From: Streptomyces xylophagus
GTDB lineage: Bacteria > Actinomycetota > Actinomycetes > Streptomycetales > Streptomycetaceae
DNA length: 64,000 bases
Reading direction: 5' to 3'
Assembly (NCBI RefSeq): GCF_000716435.1
Contig: NZ_JNWO01000018.1
Span: 1 to 64,000, forward strand
A program made the translations under genes and the position numbers. Position 1 is the first letter of the stretch. Every line of letters starts with the position of its first letter. Shown in pieces: positions 42,096 through 50,826 of the stretch. The notes beneath the pieces are model-generated. The model saw only the letters and a list, made by a program, of their open reading frames with translations, was not told the DNA's origin and did no database searches.

Positions 42096-42857
42096 TCAGC
42101 TCTCCCAGGCCGGGCGCTGCGTCTTGAACTGGCTGAAGATCTTCTCGAAGACCTCGTCGCCCGCGCCCTTCTGCTCGGCGTTCGCGCTGGCCGACATCAT
42201 CTGCAGCAGCTCGCGGAACGGGAAGCCCTGGATGCGCGCGTTGAACTTCGGCGCGAAGGCCTGGAGCACCTGTTCGCCGCGGTCGGTGATGCCGCCGACG
42301 CCGATCGCGTAGAGCCGGAAGCGGCGCTCCTGTTGCTCCTCGGCGAGGACGGGCAGCAGCCGGTGCCAGGAGTCGGTCATGTGGCCGGTGCCGTCGGTGG
42401 GGAGGCCGTCGGTGACCAGGCAGATCTGCGGGCGGTAGTACTGGAGTCCGGAGGCGCGCAGCTCCGCCTTGCGGGCCGCGACGACGTGCATGGCCAGTTC
42501 CAGGGCCTCGGTCATCAGGGTCACGCCGGACGCGGTGAACCGGGGTGCCTGGAAGGCGTGCGCGGGCACGAAGGGGCTCACCGGGGTGCGCGGGTCGAGG
42601 AGTTGGGGTCCGCGCCAGGCGCCGACGCCCCGGCCGCCGAAGGTGATCACGGCGACCTCGACGCTGTAGCTGAGGGAGACGTCGTCGTGGAGTTCCCGGG
42701 TCCACTCGGCGAGGGCGTCGTTGAGCGACTGAATGGGCGCGCCCGCCATGGAACTCGAGGTGTCGAGGCACAGCACCAGCGGCAGCCGTTGCGCGTTGTT
42801 CTCGAACTCGATGTCGGCGTACTCCGCCGGCAGCGTGGGCGGGTATTCGCTGTGCAT
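42096..42857 (-). CDS. terY: TerY-like von Willebrand A protein
   Basis: 253 aa, ATG with AGGAG upstream. Stand-alone cytoplasmic vWA domain with MIDAS D32-T-S-S-S-M, Thr in the S-G-V-T-L-M region and L-V-T-D-G-L-P-T-D-G; the C-terminal helix S-A-S-A-N-A-E-Q-K-G is typical of TerY. In Ter systems it forms a unit with a PP2C phosphatase and a kinase, as found here. Presumed scaffold that binds metal and the phospho-signalling enzymes. Confidence 0.92.
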   Translation of the reverse strand: MHSEYPPTLPAEYADIEFENNAQRLPLVLCLDTSSSMAGAPIQSLNDALAEWTRELHDDVSLSYSVEVAVITFGGRGVGAWRGPQLLDPRTPVSPFVPAHAFQAPRFTASGVTLMTEALELAMHVVAARKAELRASGLQYYRPQICLVTDGLPTDGTGHMTDSWHRLLPVLAEEQQERRFRLYAIGVGGITDRGEQVLQAFAPKFNARIQGFPFRELLQMMSASANAEQKGAGDEVFEKIFSQFKTQRPAWES

Positions 42858-42889
42858 GGCTTCTCCTGGTCGGCCGGGCGGAGCGGGGG

Positions 42890-43813
42890 TCATGAGCTGC
42901 CGCGGGCATGGTGCCGGGCGGCGGGCGGGAAGGCGTACAGGACGTCGGAGTCGGCTTCGCGAGCGTCGGTCACCTCGACGTAGGCGCCGGGCTCGGGCGG
43001 CGTCCGCTCCGGTTCGGCCCACACCGCGCGGTACAGGACGCGGTCGAGTTCGACGTAGCCCTGCGGGTGAAGTGCCGTACGGACGACGGCTGTTCGGGAC
43101 GGGCCGGTGCGGGGGCCGACGTGGCGGCCGGGGGACGGGGTCGGTGCGGGGGTGGGCGCGGGGCTCACGGGGCGGAGTCTGGTGGTGGTTTCGGCGGGCC
43201 CGACTTCGGCATTCGCCACGGCCGGGGCGCGGGAGCGGCGGACGGCGAGGAGGAGGCCGAGGAGCAGGAGGAGGAGTACGGCGACCAGGGCGAAGAGGAG
43301 AAGGCGCAGGTAGTCCGTGGACTTGTGGTCGCCGACGGTGAAGGTGTGGGTGCCGAGTGGGGCGACGCCCTGCTCTTTGATCAGTTCGCTGCCGGTCAGC
43401 GACGCCCCCTGGAGGGCCTTGCACACGTCGTCGTCGCCGCAGCCGCCGAGGTCCTTCAGCGTCTTTTTGCTCAGCTGGTCGATCCTGGCGTCCGGGTCGA
43501 CGAGCCGTTGGCCGGCCAGGACGAACAGCGCGGTGCCGCCCTGGCCGGTGTGGACACCGGCCGGTACCCGTACCTGAAGGTTCTTGAGGTCCTGACGGAT
43601 GTCGGCCTGGCGGATCTGCTGACCGCCGTCGAAGTCCAGGGGCTCGTTCAGCGTGACCGTGACCACGACCCCGTCGTCGAGCGCGTCCTTCCAGCAGTCC
43701 AGCCGGGCCGGAAAGTCCTTGCCGCAGGCATCACCCGCGGCAGTCGCCGACCCCGCCGGAATCATCGCGATCAACAAACCGAACAGCAGGACAGTGAACA
43801 ACGTACGTCTCAT
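42890..43813 (-). CDS. Secreted/membrane protein with Cys-rich outer domain and one TM
   Basis: 307 aa. Signal peptide 1-26, an extracytoplasmic domain with five to six Cys (C-G-K-D-F, D-C-W-K-D, G-G-C-G-D-D-D-V-C-K), a membrane helix (about 173-193), then a cytoplasmic Pro/Arg-rich tail of about 110 residues with a Y-V-E-L-D-R-V-L-Y-R-A-V-W segment. The layout could carry a signal from outside to the TerY-PP2C-kinase unit encoded 32 bp downstream. Family not recognised. Confidence 0.85.
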   Translation of the reverse strand: MRRTLFTVLLFGLLIAMIPAGSATAAGDACGKDFPARLDCWKDALDDGVVVTVTLNEPLDFDGGQQIRQADIRQDLKNLQVRVPAGVHTGQGGTALFVLAGQRLVDPDARIDQLSKKTLKDLGGCGDDDVCKALQGASLTGSELIKEQGVAPLGTHTFTVGDHKSTDYLRLLLFALVAVLLLLLLGLLLAVRRSRAPAVANAEVGPAETTTRLRPVSPAPTPAPTPSPGRHVGPRTGPSRTAVVRTALHPQGYVELDRVLYRAVWAEPERTPPEPGAYVEVTDAREADSDVLYAFPPAARHHARGSS

Positions 43814-43893
43814 GACAACCCCCCGTTGGCGCCCATAGTGGAGGCAACAGGCCGGTGGCCGAAAGGGGTTGACTGAGAATGCTCAATTCACTT

Positions 43894-44355
43894 CTACAGC
43901 TGGAAAACCTGATGACAACGGGTGAACATCTGTCGCGCCCGTTCCACCCAATCACTGGCCAGAACATCAAAATCCGCCTGGGCGATCCGGCAGGTCAGCG
44001 GGAGGTCGCAGACCCCGGCGAGGCACGGTCCGGGTCCGCGTACGTCCCACACGGAGAGCATGGGATTCAGCTGTTCGGTGTTCCACGCGTTCGACGCGGC
44101 GGCGGCGATCGCCAATTGATCCTTGCGCAGAGAATGACCGTCGGTGACAAAGGCGACAAGGAGTCTTTTCGTGGTCATGAAACGCACGGTGAGCATCCGC
44201 CCGGACGTCTCTAGATCGAATTGCAGGGAGACGGAATCGACATCGCTCTCGACGTGGTAATTCCGGCGGGCTCCCCAGTTGTGCACCAACTGCCGCCAGG
44301 ACGAACCGATGTCGTAGTCCCGGCCCGGCGGGATCGAGGCCTCAGGCGTCGCCAC
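43894..44355 (-). CDS. YbjN-like small protein
   Basis: 153 aa, GTG start overlapping the upstream kinase gene by 14 bp. An alpha/beta protein with no membrane segment; W-R-Q-L-V-H-N-W, V-S-L-Q-F-D-L-E-T, R-F-M-T-T-K-R and A-A-A-S-N-A-W-N-T-E are consistent with the YbjN/T3SS-chaperone-like fold, though the match is by feel. In other genomes such proteins accompany signalling or secretion genes. Here it is probably produced together with the kinase. Confidence 0.72.
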   Translation of the reverse strand: MATPEASIPPGRDYDIGSSWRQLVHNWGARRNYHVESDVDSVSLQFDLETSGRMLTVRFMTTKRLLVAFVTDGHSLRKDQLAIAAAASNAWNTEQLNPMLSVWDVRGPGPCLAGVCDLPLTCRIAQADFDVLASDWVERARQMFTRCHQVFQL

Positions 44356-45334
44356 GGGCCACCGCCTGCGTGATCATGTCGTCGGTGAGCCCCGCGTCGA
44401 GCAGGGCCTGCGCGTGCAGCAGCAGACAGGACGGCACCGGCAGACTGGTGCCGCCCCCGCGCCGGGCCTCCAACTCGCTGCGGCGGACCTCGATCGTGCG
44501 GGCCACGGCGGGCGGCGGCCAGGCCACGGTGCGCGGCTGTGCCAGCAACTCGCCCAGCAGGACGTCGAGTCGGGGCCGATCCGCGGGCCGCTTGGCGAGA
44601 CACCGTGCGATCAGCGGCCGTATCCCCGCCGGTACGCCGTCCAGGTCGGGCTCGCCGTGCACGACCCGCAGGCTCACCGCCTCCCCCGCGCCGTACGGAG
44701 CTCGGCCGGTCAGCGCGTAGACGAGGACGCCGCCGAGGGAGAACACGTCGCTGGGCGGGCCGACCGGTGCGGCTGTCATCTGCTCCGGTGACATGAAGGG
44801 TGGGGTGCCGACGACGATTCCGGCCTGGGTCAGGCTGGGGGCGCCCTCTACGCGGGAGATGCCGAAGTCGATGACGCGGGGGCCGTCGGAGGCGAGCAGC
44901 ACGTTGGCCGGCTTGAGGTCGCGGTGGACCAGGTTGGCCGCATGGATCGCCTGCAAGGCCTCGACGAGGAAGGCGCCGAGCCTGCGAACCTGCGCCTCGG
45001 GCAGTGGTCCGTCGGCGCGGACGGCCTCGGCGAGGGAGGGACCGGGCACGTACATCGTTGCCAGCCAAGGGAGTTCGGCCTCGGTGTCGGCGTCGACGAC
45101 GGCCGCGGTGTAGGCGCCGCTGACCAGGCGGGCGGCGGCGACCTCGCGGGCGAAGCGCTCGCGGAACTCGCGCTCCGCGGCCAGTTCGGGACGTACGACC
45201 TTCACCGCCACCTCACGGCCGGCCGGTGAACGCCCGAGATACACCCATCCCATCCCGCCGGAGCCGAGCCGCCCGGTGATCCGGTACGGCCCCACGCTGA
45301 GCGGATCGCTGACCGGAGTGCGCACCCCGCTCAC
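44342..45334 (-). CDS. PknB-like Ser/Thr protein kinase (cytoplasmic)
   Basis: 330 aa. Complete Hanks-type kinase: glycine loop G-S-G-G-M-G, catalytic Lys45, H-R-D-L-K-P-A-N at 138-145, D-F-G at 157-159, P-P-F-M-S-P-E-Q activation end. The C-terminus (after about 270) is a short helical extension without membrane helix or PASTA repeats, so it is soluble. First gene of the minus-strand signalling operon, and the only unaltered kinase in the island. Confidence 0.94.
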   Translation of the reverse strand: MSGVRTPVSDPLSVGPYRITGRLGSGGMGWVYLGRSPAGREVAVKVVRPELAAEREFRERFAREVAAARLVSGAYTAAVVDADTEAELPWLATMYVPGPSLAEAVRADGPLPEAQVRRLGAFLVEALQAIHAANLVHRDLKPANVLLASDGPRVIDFGISRVEGAPSLTQAGIVVGTPPFMSPEQMTAAPVGPPSDVFSLGGVLVYALTGRAPYGAGEAVSLRVVHGEPDLDGVPAGIRPLIARCLAKRPADRPRLDVLLGELLAQPRTVAWPPPAVARTIEVRRSELEARRGGGTSLPVPSCLLLHAQALLDAGLTDDMITQAVARGDA

Positions 45335-45451
45335 CTCACTTCGGGGTTCGTTGCAGGTTGTCCCGAGTGTCCCCCGAAATCCCGTCCTGGGCAGGGGGGA
45401 TGCGCGAAATGGGGGTCATGTCTACGCCGTGGCGCCCCGGTGGTGTAAAGG

Positions 45452-45499
45452 GCAACAGGCAGGACCCCGCACGCCGTTGTGCGGGGTCCTGCCTGTTGC
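45452..45499 (-). terminator. 21-bp hairpin downstream of pckG
   Basis: Perfect 21-bp inverted repeat, 45452-45472 with 45479-45499, 6-nt loop, GC-rich core. It lies about 80 bp after the pckG stop on the minus strand and ahead of the kinase gene, so it should stop pckG transcripts. Only a short T run follows on the minus strand. Confidence 0.85.
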
Positions 45500-45506
45500 A
45501 CTGCCA

Positions 45507-45563
45507 CCGCGGCCGGCCTGTGACGACATTGCTGGTCAGGGCACAATCGGCGGCCGGCCGCGG
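45507..45563 (-). repeat. 12-bp inverted repeat directly after pckG
   Basis: Perfect arms 45507-45518 and 45552-45563 (all G/C: CCGCGGCCGGCC and its complement) with a 33-nt loop, adjacent to the 21-bp hairpin at 45452-45499. Could be a second, long-loop terminator stem or a chance GC palindrome. Confidence 0.55.
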
Positions 45564-45577
45564 AGTCTTCTACGGGA

Positions 45578-47422
45578 CTAGCCCAGGCGCTCCACGAGCG
45601 CGCGGTACTCGTCCCACAGTTCCTTCGGGGTGTGGTCGCCGAAGGTGTTGAGGTGGTCGGGGACCAGGGCGGCCTCCTCGCGCCACACGTCCTTGTCGAC
45701 GGTGAGCAGGAAGTCCAGGTCCGACTCGGACAGGTCGAGGCCCTTGGTGTCGAGGGCGCCCTTGGCCGGCAGCACGCCGATGGGGGTCTCGACGCCCTCG
45801 GCGCGGCCGTCGAGGCGGTCCACGATCCATTTCAGGACCCGGCTGTTCTCGCCGAAGCCCGGCCACACGAACTTGCCCGCGTCGTTCTTGCGGAACCAGT
45901 TCACGTAGTAGATCTTCGGGAGCTTCGCCTGGTCCCTGCCCTTGGCCACATCGACCCAATGGCCCATGTAGTCACCCATGTTGTAGCCGCAGAACGGCAG
46001 CATGGCGAACGGGTCGCGCCGCAGCTCGCCGACCTTGCCCTCGGCGGCGGCGGTCTTCTCGGAGGCCACGTTGGCGCCGAGGAAGACACCGTGGTTCCAG
46101 TCGAAGGACTCCGTCACCAGCGGTACGGCGGTGGCGCGCCGCCCGCCGAACAGGATCGCCGAGATCGGCACGCCCTTGGGGTCCTCCCACTCGGGCGCGA
46201 TGATCGGGCACTGCGAAGCGGGCACGGTGAAGCGGGCGTTGGGGTGCGCGGCGGGCGAACCGGACTCCGGTGTCCAGGAGTTGCCCTTCCAGTCGGTGAG
46301 GTGGGCCGGAGTCTCCTCCGTCATGCCCTCCCACCAGATGTCGTTGTCGTCGGTCAACGCCACGTTGGTGAAGACGGAGTTGCCCCACAGCGTCTTCATC
46401 GCGTTGGCGTTGGTGTGCTCGCCGGTGCCGGGCGCGACGCCGAAGAAACCGGCCTCGGGGTTGATCGCGTAGAGCCGGCCGTCCTCCCCGAACCGCATCC
46501 AGGCGATGTCGTCACCGATCGTCTCCACGGTCCAGCCTGAGACGGTGGGTTCCAGCATCGCGAGGTTGGTCTTGCCGCAGGCGCTCGGGAAAGCGGCGGC
46601 GACGTACTTCGACTCCCCCTGCGGCGGGGTGAGTTTGAGGATCAGCATGTGCTCGGCGAGCCAGCCCTCGTCCCGCGCCATCACGGAGGCGATGCGCAGG
46701 GCGTAGCACTTCTTGCCGAGCAGCGCGTTGCCGCCGTAGCCGGAGCCGTAGGACCAGATCTCGCGGCTCTCGGGGAAGTGCGAGATGTACTTGGTGGAGT
46801 TGCACGGCCACGGCACGTCCGCCTCGCCCTCGGCCAGCGGTGCTCCGAGCGTGTGCACAGCACGCACGAAGAAGCCGTCGGTACCGAGTTCGTCGAGGAC
46901 GGGCTGTCCCATGCGGGTCATGGTGCGCATGGAGACGGCGACATAGGCGGAGTCGGTGATCTCGACGCCGATCGCGGAGAGGTCCGAACCGAGGGGGCCC
47001 ATGCAGAACGGGACGACGTACATCGTCCGGCCCTTCATGGAGCCGCGGAAGATGCCCTTTTCTCCCGCGAAACTGTTTCCTTCTCCGGTAAAGATGGCCC
47101 GCATTTCAGCGGGAGCCTTCCAGTGGTTGGTCGGTCCCGCGTCCTGCTCCTGCTCGGAGCAGATGAACGTCCTGTCCTCGACCCGGGCGACATCGGTCGG
47201 GTCGGAGGCGGCGTAGTAGGAGTTGGGGCGCTTGATCGGGTCGAGCTTCTTGAAGGTGCCCTTTCGGACGAGCTCCTCGCTCAGCCGGTCGTACTCCGCT
47301 TCGGATCCGTCACACCAGACCACGCTGTCCGGCTGGGTCAGTTCTGCGATCTCGTTCACCCACGAGACCAGTTCTTTGTGCTCGGTTGGGATGACGGGGG
47401 GAGCCGCGATGTCGCGCGCCAC
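45578..47422 (-). CDS. pckG: Phosphoenolpyruvate carboxykinase (GTP)
   Basis: 614 aa, GTG start with AGGAG upstream. GTP-dependent [19 protein letters not shown] (about 225-238), the kinase-1a loop F-P-S-A-C-G-K-T-N at 278-286 with the reactive Cys, metal-binding T-I-G-D-D-I-A-W, and F-G-V-A-P-G-T. Converts oxaloacetate plus GTP to PEP for gluconeogenesis. Single-gene unit with its own terminator. Confidence 0.97.
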   Translation of the reverse strand: MARDIAAPPVIPTEHKELVSWVNEIAELTQPDSVVWCDGSEAEYDRLSEELVRKGTFKKLDPIKRPNSYYAASDPTDVARVEDRTFICSEQEQDAGPTNHWKAPAEMRAIFTGEGNSFAGEKGIFRGSMKGRTMYVVPFCMGPLGSDLSAIGVEITDSAYVAVSMRTMTRMGQPVLDELGTDGFFVRAVHTLGAPLAEGEADVPWPCNSTKYISHFPESREIWSYGSGYGGNALLGKKCYALRIASVMARDEGWLAEHMLILKLTPPQGESKYVAAAFPSACGKTNLAMLEPTVSGWTVETIGDDIAWMRFGEDGRLYAINPEAGFFGVAPGTGEHTNANAMKTLWGNSVFTNVALTDDNDIWWEGMTEETPAHLTDWKGNSWTPESGSPAAHPNARFTVPASQCPIIAPEWEDPKGVPISAILFGGRRATAVPLVTESFDWNHGVFLGANVASEKTAAAEGKVGELRRDPFAMLPFCGYNMGDYMGHWVDVAKGRDQAKLPKIYYVNWFRKNDAGKFVWPGFGENSRVLKWIVDRLDGRAEGVETPIGVLPAKGALDTKGLDLSESDLDFLLTVDKDVWREEAALVPDHLNTFGDHTPKELWDEYRALVERLG

Positions 47423-47751
47423 GATTGCTCCTATGGTGAGGGATTTTGTCCTTGTTGCCCCGTGGGGGCCGCGACCCGGATGCTTCACGATGGTCGATCT
47501 TGGCGCTCATCCGGTGCCGACCGCACTCATTTGATCATCCGACTCGCCCGCCCATATGTCCAGAGGGCCTCACAGACGAGCGACGTGAGGATCGCCACTC
47601 ATCCGCCCCTCACCGACATGTTTTCCGTGCGTCACCACCGCTTCACCCCGGGTACCCGGATGTCGGCTACGCATGAGAGAGTGGCCACTTCCGGCCCCTC
47701 ATCTCGTCGCACTGATACGTAACTTACGGTTCCGTAGGTACGATTGCGCGC
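47423..47751. promoter_or_regulatory. pckG/trhA divergent promoter region with TetR-like palindrome
   Basis: 329-bp gene-free region. ACTTACGG (47722-47729), TT, CCGTAGGT (47732-47739) is an imperfect 8-2-8 inverted repeat with the T-A-C-G-G core common in TetR/AcrR operators, about 12 bp before the trhA ATG. CCGGGTACCCGG at 47648-47659 is a perfect 12-bp palindrome without known role. Promoter boxes for pckG could not be assigned. Confidence 0.55.
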
Positions 47752-48465
47752 ATGACTGCGTCCGTCCCCGACGCGCCCACGGACACGCCGATCGCAGGCC
47801 ACGGTCCCTCCGCGCTCTCCCTCCCCGACCATGTCAAGCCGAAGTTGCGCGGCTGGCTGCACCTCGGCATGTTCCCGGCCGTGCTCATCTCGGGCCTGGT
47901 GCTCACCGCGCTCGCCGACACACCCCGGGCCCGTATCGCCTGCGGGATCTTCGCCCTGACGGCCTGCCTGCTCTTCGGGGTCAGCGCGCTGTACCACCGG
48001 GGCGACTGGAGCCCGCGCATGGACGGCATCCTGCGCAGACTCGATCACGCCAACATCTTCCTGATCATCGCGGGCACGTACACGCCCCTGACGATGCTGC
48101 TGCTGCCGGGCGCCAAGGGGCAGTGGCTGCTGTGGAGCATCTGGGCCGCGGCGGCGGCCGGCATCGCCTTCCGGGTGTTCTGGGTCGGCGCGCCGCGCTG
48201 GCTCTACACCCCCTGCTACATCGCGATGGGCTGGGCGGCCGTCTTCTTCCTGCCCGACTTCATGCGCACGGGCGGCATCGCCGTCCTGGTCCTGGTGGTC
48301 GTCGGCGGACTGCTCTACAGCGCGGGCGGCGTGATCTACGGCATCAAGCGCCCGAACCCGTCACCGCGCTGGTTCGGCTTCCACGAGGTCTTCCACTCCC
48401 TCACGGTGGCGGCGTTCCTCGTGCACTACGTCGGGATCTCACTGGTGGCGTACCAGCACGGGTAA
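47752..48465 (+). CDS. trhA: TrhA / hemolysin III family membrane protein
   Basis: 237 aa. Seven membrane helices; the family motifs S-A-L-Y-H-R-G-D-W, L-D-H-A-N-I-F-L-I-I-A-G-T-Y-T-P and F-H-E-V-F-H-S with a final H-Y-V-G are all present, giving the conserved Ser, Asp and three His that bind zinc in PAQR-like proteins. Family members affect membrane fluidity and energetics. An operator-like palindrome lies just upstream. Confidence 0.94.
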   Translation: MTASVPDAPTDTPIAGHGPSALSLPDHVKPKLRGWLHLGMFPAVLISGLVLTALADTPRARIACGIFALTACLLFGVSALYHRGDWSPRMDGILRRLDHANIFLIIAGTYTPLTMLLLPGAKGQWLLWSIWAAAAAGIAFRVFWVGAPRWLYTPCYIAMGWAAVFFLPDFMRTGGIAVLVLVVVGGLLYSAGGVIYGIKRPNPSPRWFGFHEVFHSLTVAAFLVHYVGISLVAYQHG

Positions 48466-48488
48466 CACCTGAGACCCACCCCAGCTTC

Positions 48489-48520
48489 ATGGCCACGGCT
48501 TTCGAGCCGTGGCCATTTTT
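48489..48520 (+). terminator. Classic intrinsic terminator after trhA
   Basis: Perfect 12-bp stem (48489-48500 with 48505-48516), TTCG tetraloop, followed by a run of T to 48520. Textbook rho-independent form, separating trhA from the MFS gene. Confidence 0.95.
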
Positions 48521-48580
48521 CATGCGCTGAAAGTCGATCCCTGTTGACACGCACCATCTTTTGACAGCTACTCTCATTTC

Positions 48581-50170
48581 ATGGTTACTGTCACTCAGAA
48601 CAACGAGGTGCGACGCGACCCGCGCCGCTGGTGGGCCCTCGGGGCCCTGGTCGCGAGCATGCTCACGCTCGGCTTCGACACGACGATCCTCAATGTCGCC
48701 CTGCCCACGATGGCGGGCCAGCTCGGCGCCACCACCGGCCAGCAGCAGTGGATGGCGGACTCGTACGTCATCGTCTTCGCCGCGCTGATGCTCCCGGCGG
48801 GACTGCTCGGCGACCGGTACGGACGGCGGCGCATGCTCGTCGTGGGGCTCGGCGTCTTCCTCGCCGGTTCCGTGGCCGGCGCCCTGGCCGACGACGTCAA
48901 CTGGGTCATCGCCGCCCGCACGCTCATGGGCCTCGGCGCCGCACTGGTCATGCCGCTCGCCCTGTCCGTGCTGCCCTCGCTCTTCGGACCCGACGAGCGC
49001 ACCAAGGCCGTCGGCATCATCTCCGCGGCCTCGTCGCTCGGGCTGCCGCTCGGCCCGATCATCGGCGGCTGGCTGCTCAACCACTTCTGGTGGGGCTCGG
49101 TCTTCCTGGTCAACGTGCCCATGGCCGCCGCCGGCATCGCCGCCTGCGTCTTCCTGCTGCCCGAGACCCGCGACCCCGCCTCCCCCAAGGTCGACGTCCC
49201 CTCCACCGCGCTCACCGCGGCCGGCCTCGGCGCCCTCATCTACGCGATCATCGAAGCGCCCGGCCGCGGCTGGGGCGACCCGCTGATCGTGGGCATGCTC
49301 GCCGGAGCCGTCGTACTGATCGCCGCCCTTGTACTGCGCGAGCGGCGCATGGAACGCCCCATGCTCGACATGAGCCTGCTCCGCCACCGCGGCTTCCTCT
49401 TCAACACACTCGCCGCGACCCTCGTGATGTTCGTCCTGTCCGGCCTGCTGTTCGTGCTGCCGCAGTACCTCCAGGCGGTGCTCGGCAACGACGCCCTCGG
49501 CACCGGCGTCCGGCTGCTGCCCATGATGGGCGGCCTGATCGTCGCGGCCCGGGCCGCACAGCCGCTCGTCGCCAAGTTCGGCTCCCGCGCGGTGGTCACC
49601 GCGGGCCTGGTGGTGCTGGCCTTCGCCGCCGTGCTCGGCAGCCGTACGAGCGTCGACTCCGGCTACGGCTTCACCGCGCTGTGGCTGTCCATCACCGGCT
49701 TCGGCTTCGGCTTCTCGATCGTCCCCGCGATGGACGGTGCCCTCAGTGCGCTGCCCCGCGACCGGGCCGGCAGCGGTTCCGGGCTCCTGATGACGATGCG
49801 CCAGGTCGGCGCCGCGATCGGCATCGCCCTGCTCGGCAGCCTGCTCGCGAGCACGTTCCGCGACCGCCTCGACGTCACCGGCCTGCCCGCGAAGGCGGCG
49901 GACACCGCCGGGGAGTCGGTCGTAGCGGCGCACATCGTCGCTCAGAAGACGGGCTCGGCAGACCTCATCGCCTCCGCGAACAGCGCGTACGTCCACGGCA
50001 TGGGCCTGGTCCTGCTGGTGTGCGGCGCCGCCGCGCTCGTCACCGCGCTGCTGGCGGCGGCGTTCCTGCCGAACACCCCGGTGGCCCCGACCACGAAGGA
50101 GGACGAGGACGAGGACAAGGACGACACCGCCGCAGCCGTGGCCACCGCTCTGGCGGATGCCGGACAATGA
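48581..50170 (+). CDS. DHA2-family MFS drug exporter (EmrB/QacA type)
   Basis: 529 aa. Fourteen predicted membrane helices; motif A G-L-L-G-D-R-Y-G-R-R-R in the first half, motif C G-P-I-I-G-G-W in helix 5, and the start L-D-T/F-D-T-T-I-L-N-V-A-L-P (motif D1). An acidic Asp/Glu/Lys tail ends the protein. A TTGACA at 48544-48549 may be its -35. Its stop overlaps the TetR start, so the pair is a self-regulating efflux unit. Substrate unknown. Confidence 0.95.
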   Translation: MVTVTQNNEVRRDPRRWWALGALVASMLTLGFDTTILNVALPTMAGQLGATTGQQQWMADSYVIVFAALMLPAGLLGDRYGRRRMLVVGLGVFLAGSVAGALADDVNWVIAARTLMGLGAALVMPLALSVLPSLFGPDERTKAVGIISAASSLGLPLGPIIGGWLLNHFWWGSVFLVNVPMAAAGIAACVFLLPETRDPASPKVDVPSTALTAAGLGALIYAIIEAPGRGWGDPLIVGMLAGAVVLIAALVLRERRMERPMLDMSLLRHRGFLFNTLAATLVMFVLSGLLFVLPQYLQAVLGNDALGTGVRLLPMMGGLIVAARAAQPLVAKFGSRAVVTAGLVVLAFAAVLGSRTSVDSGYGFTALWLSITGFGFGFSIVPAMDGALSALPRDRAGSGSGLLMTMRQVGAAIGIALLGSLLASTFRDRLDVTGLPAKAADTAGESVVAAHIVAQKTGSADLIASANSAYVHGMGLVLLVCGAAALVTALLAAAFLPNTPVAPTTKEDEDEDKDDTAAAVATALADAGQ

Positions 50171-50799
50171 ACGGCATGACGGCCGCACCCTCCCCCTTCA
50201 GCCCCGCCGACCGCCCTCAACTGGGCCTCCGCGAGCGCAAGAAGATCAAGACCCGCGAGGCGATCCGCACCGCGACGTACGCACTGGTCAAGGAACAGGG
50301 GTACGACGCCACGACCATCGAGCAGATCGCCGAACGCGCCGAGGTGTCGCCGTCGACCGTCTTCCGCTACTTCCCCACCAAGGAGGACATCGTCCTCACG
50401 GACGAGTTCGACCCGCTCATCATGGAGGAGCTCCGGGCCCGTCCGGCCGACGAACCATGGATGGACACCCTCCGCTACGTCATGCAGAAGGCCGTCAGCC
50501 TCGGCATGAAGGAGGACGAGGAGGTCTCCCGGCTCCGGACCCATCTGATGGTCCAGGTCCCGGCGGTGCGCTCACGCATGATGGAGAGCATGTCGGTCAC
50601 CGGCACCATGCTCTGCGAGGCCATCGCCGAACGCACCGGCAGGGACCAGGACAGCCTGGAGGTACGGGTCTACGCCATGTCGATCATCGGCGCCCTGATG
50701 GAGACGTCCCTGTACTGGGCGGAGAACGGCCACCGGGACGATTTCAAGGTCCTGCTGGACCGCACGCTGGACGTGCTGGAGCACGGGCTTTCCGAGTGA
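50167..50799 (+). CDS. TetR-family regulator of the adjacent exporter
   Basis: 210 aa, ATG overlapping the exporter stop (ATGA). N-terminal HTH with T-R-E-A-I-R-T-A-T-Y, Y-D-A-T-T-I-E-Q-I-A-E-R-A-E-V-S-P-S-T-V-F-R-Y-F (about 30-75) and an all-helical ligand domain. Most likely represses the exporter in response to a bound drug. No operator for it was found in the short exporter promoter; the palindrome upstream of trhA is a possible second target. Confidence 0.94.
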   Translation: MNGMTAAPSPFSPADRPQLGLRERKKIKTREAIRTATYALVKEQGYDATTIEQIAERAEVSPSTVFRYFPTKEDIVLTDEFDPLIMEELRARPADEPWMDTLRYVMQKAVSLGMKEDEEVSRLRTHLMVQVPAVRSRMMESMSVTGTMLCEAIAERTGRDQDSLEVRVYAMSIIGALMETSLYWAENGHRDDFKVLLDRTLDVLEHGLSE

Positions 50800-50810
50800 G
50801 CCCGTGCTCC
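50778..50810. terminator. Hairpin overlapping the TetR stop codon
   Basis: Perfect 12-bp inverted repeat (50778-50789 with 50799-50810), 9-nt loop; it includes the TetR stop and lies just before the end of the convergent oxidase gene. Confidence 0.75.
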
Positions 50811-50826
50811 AGGTCGGTATCGACCG

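Noticed and set aside
47648..47659. CCGGGTACCCGG palindrome as an operator for pckG
   Set aside because: A 12-bp GC palindrome is expected by chance in DNA of this composition and it has no promoter context.
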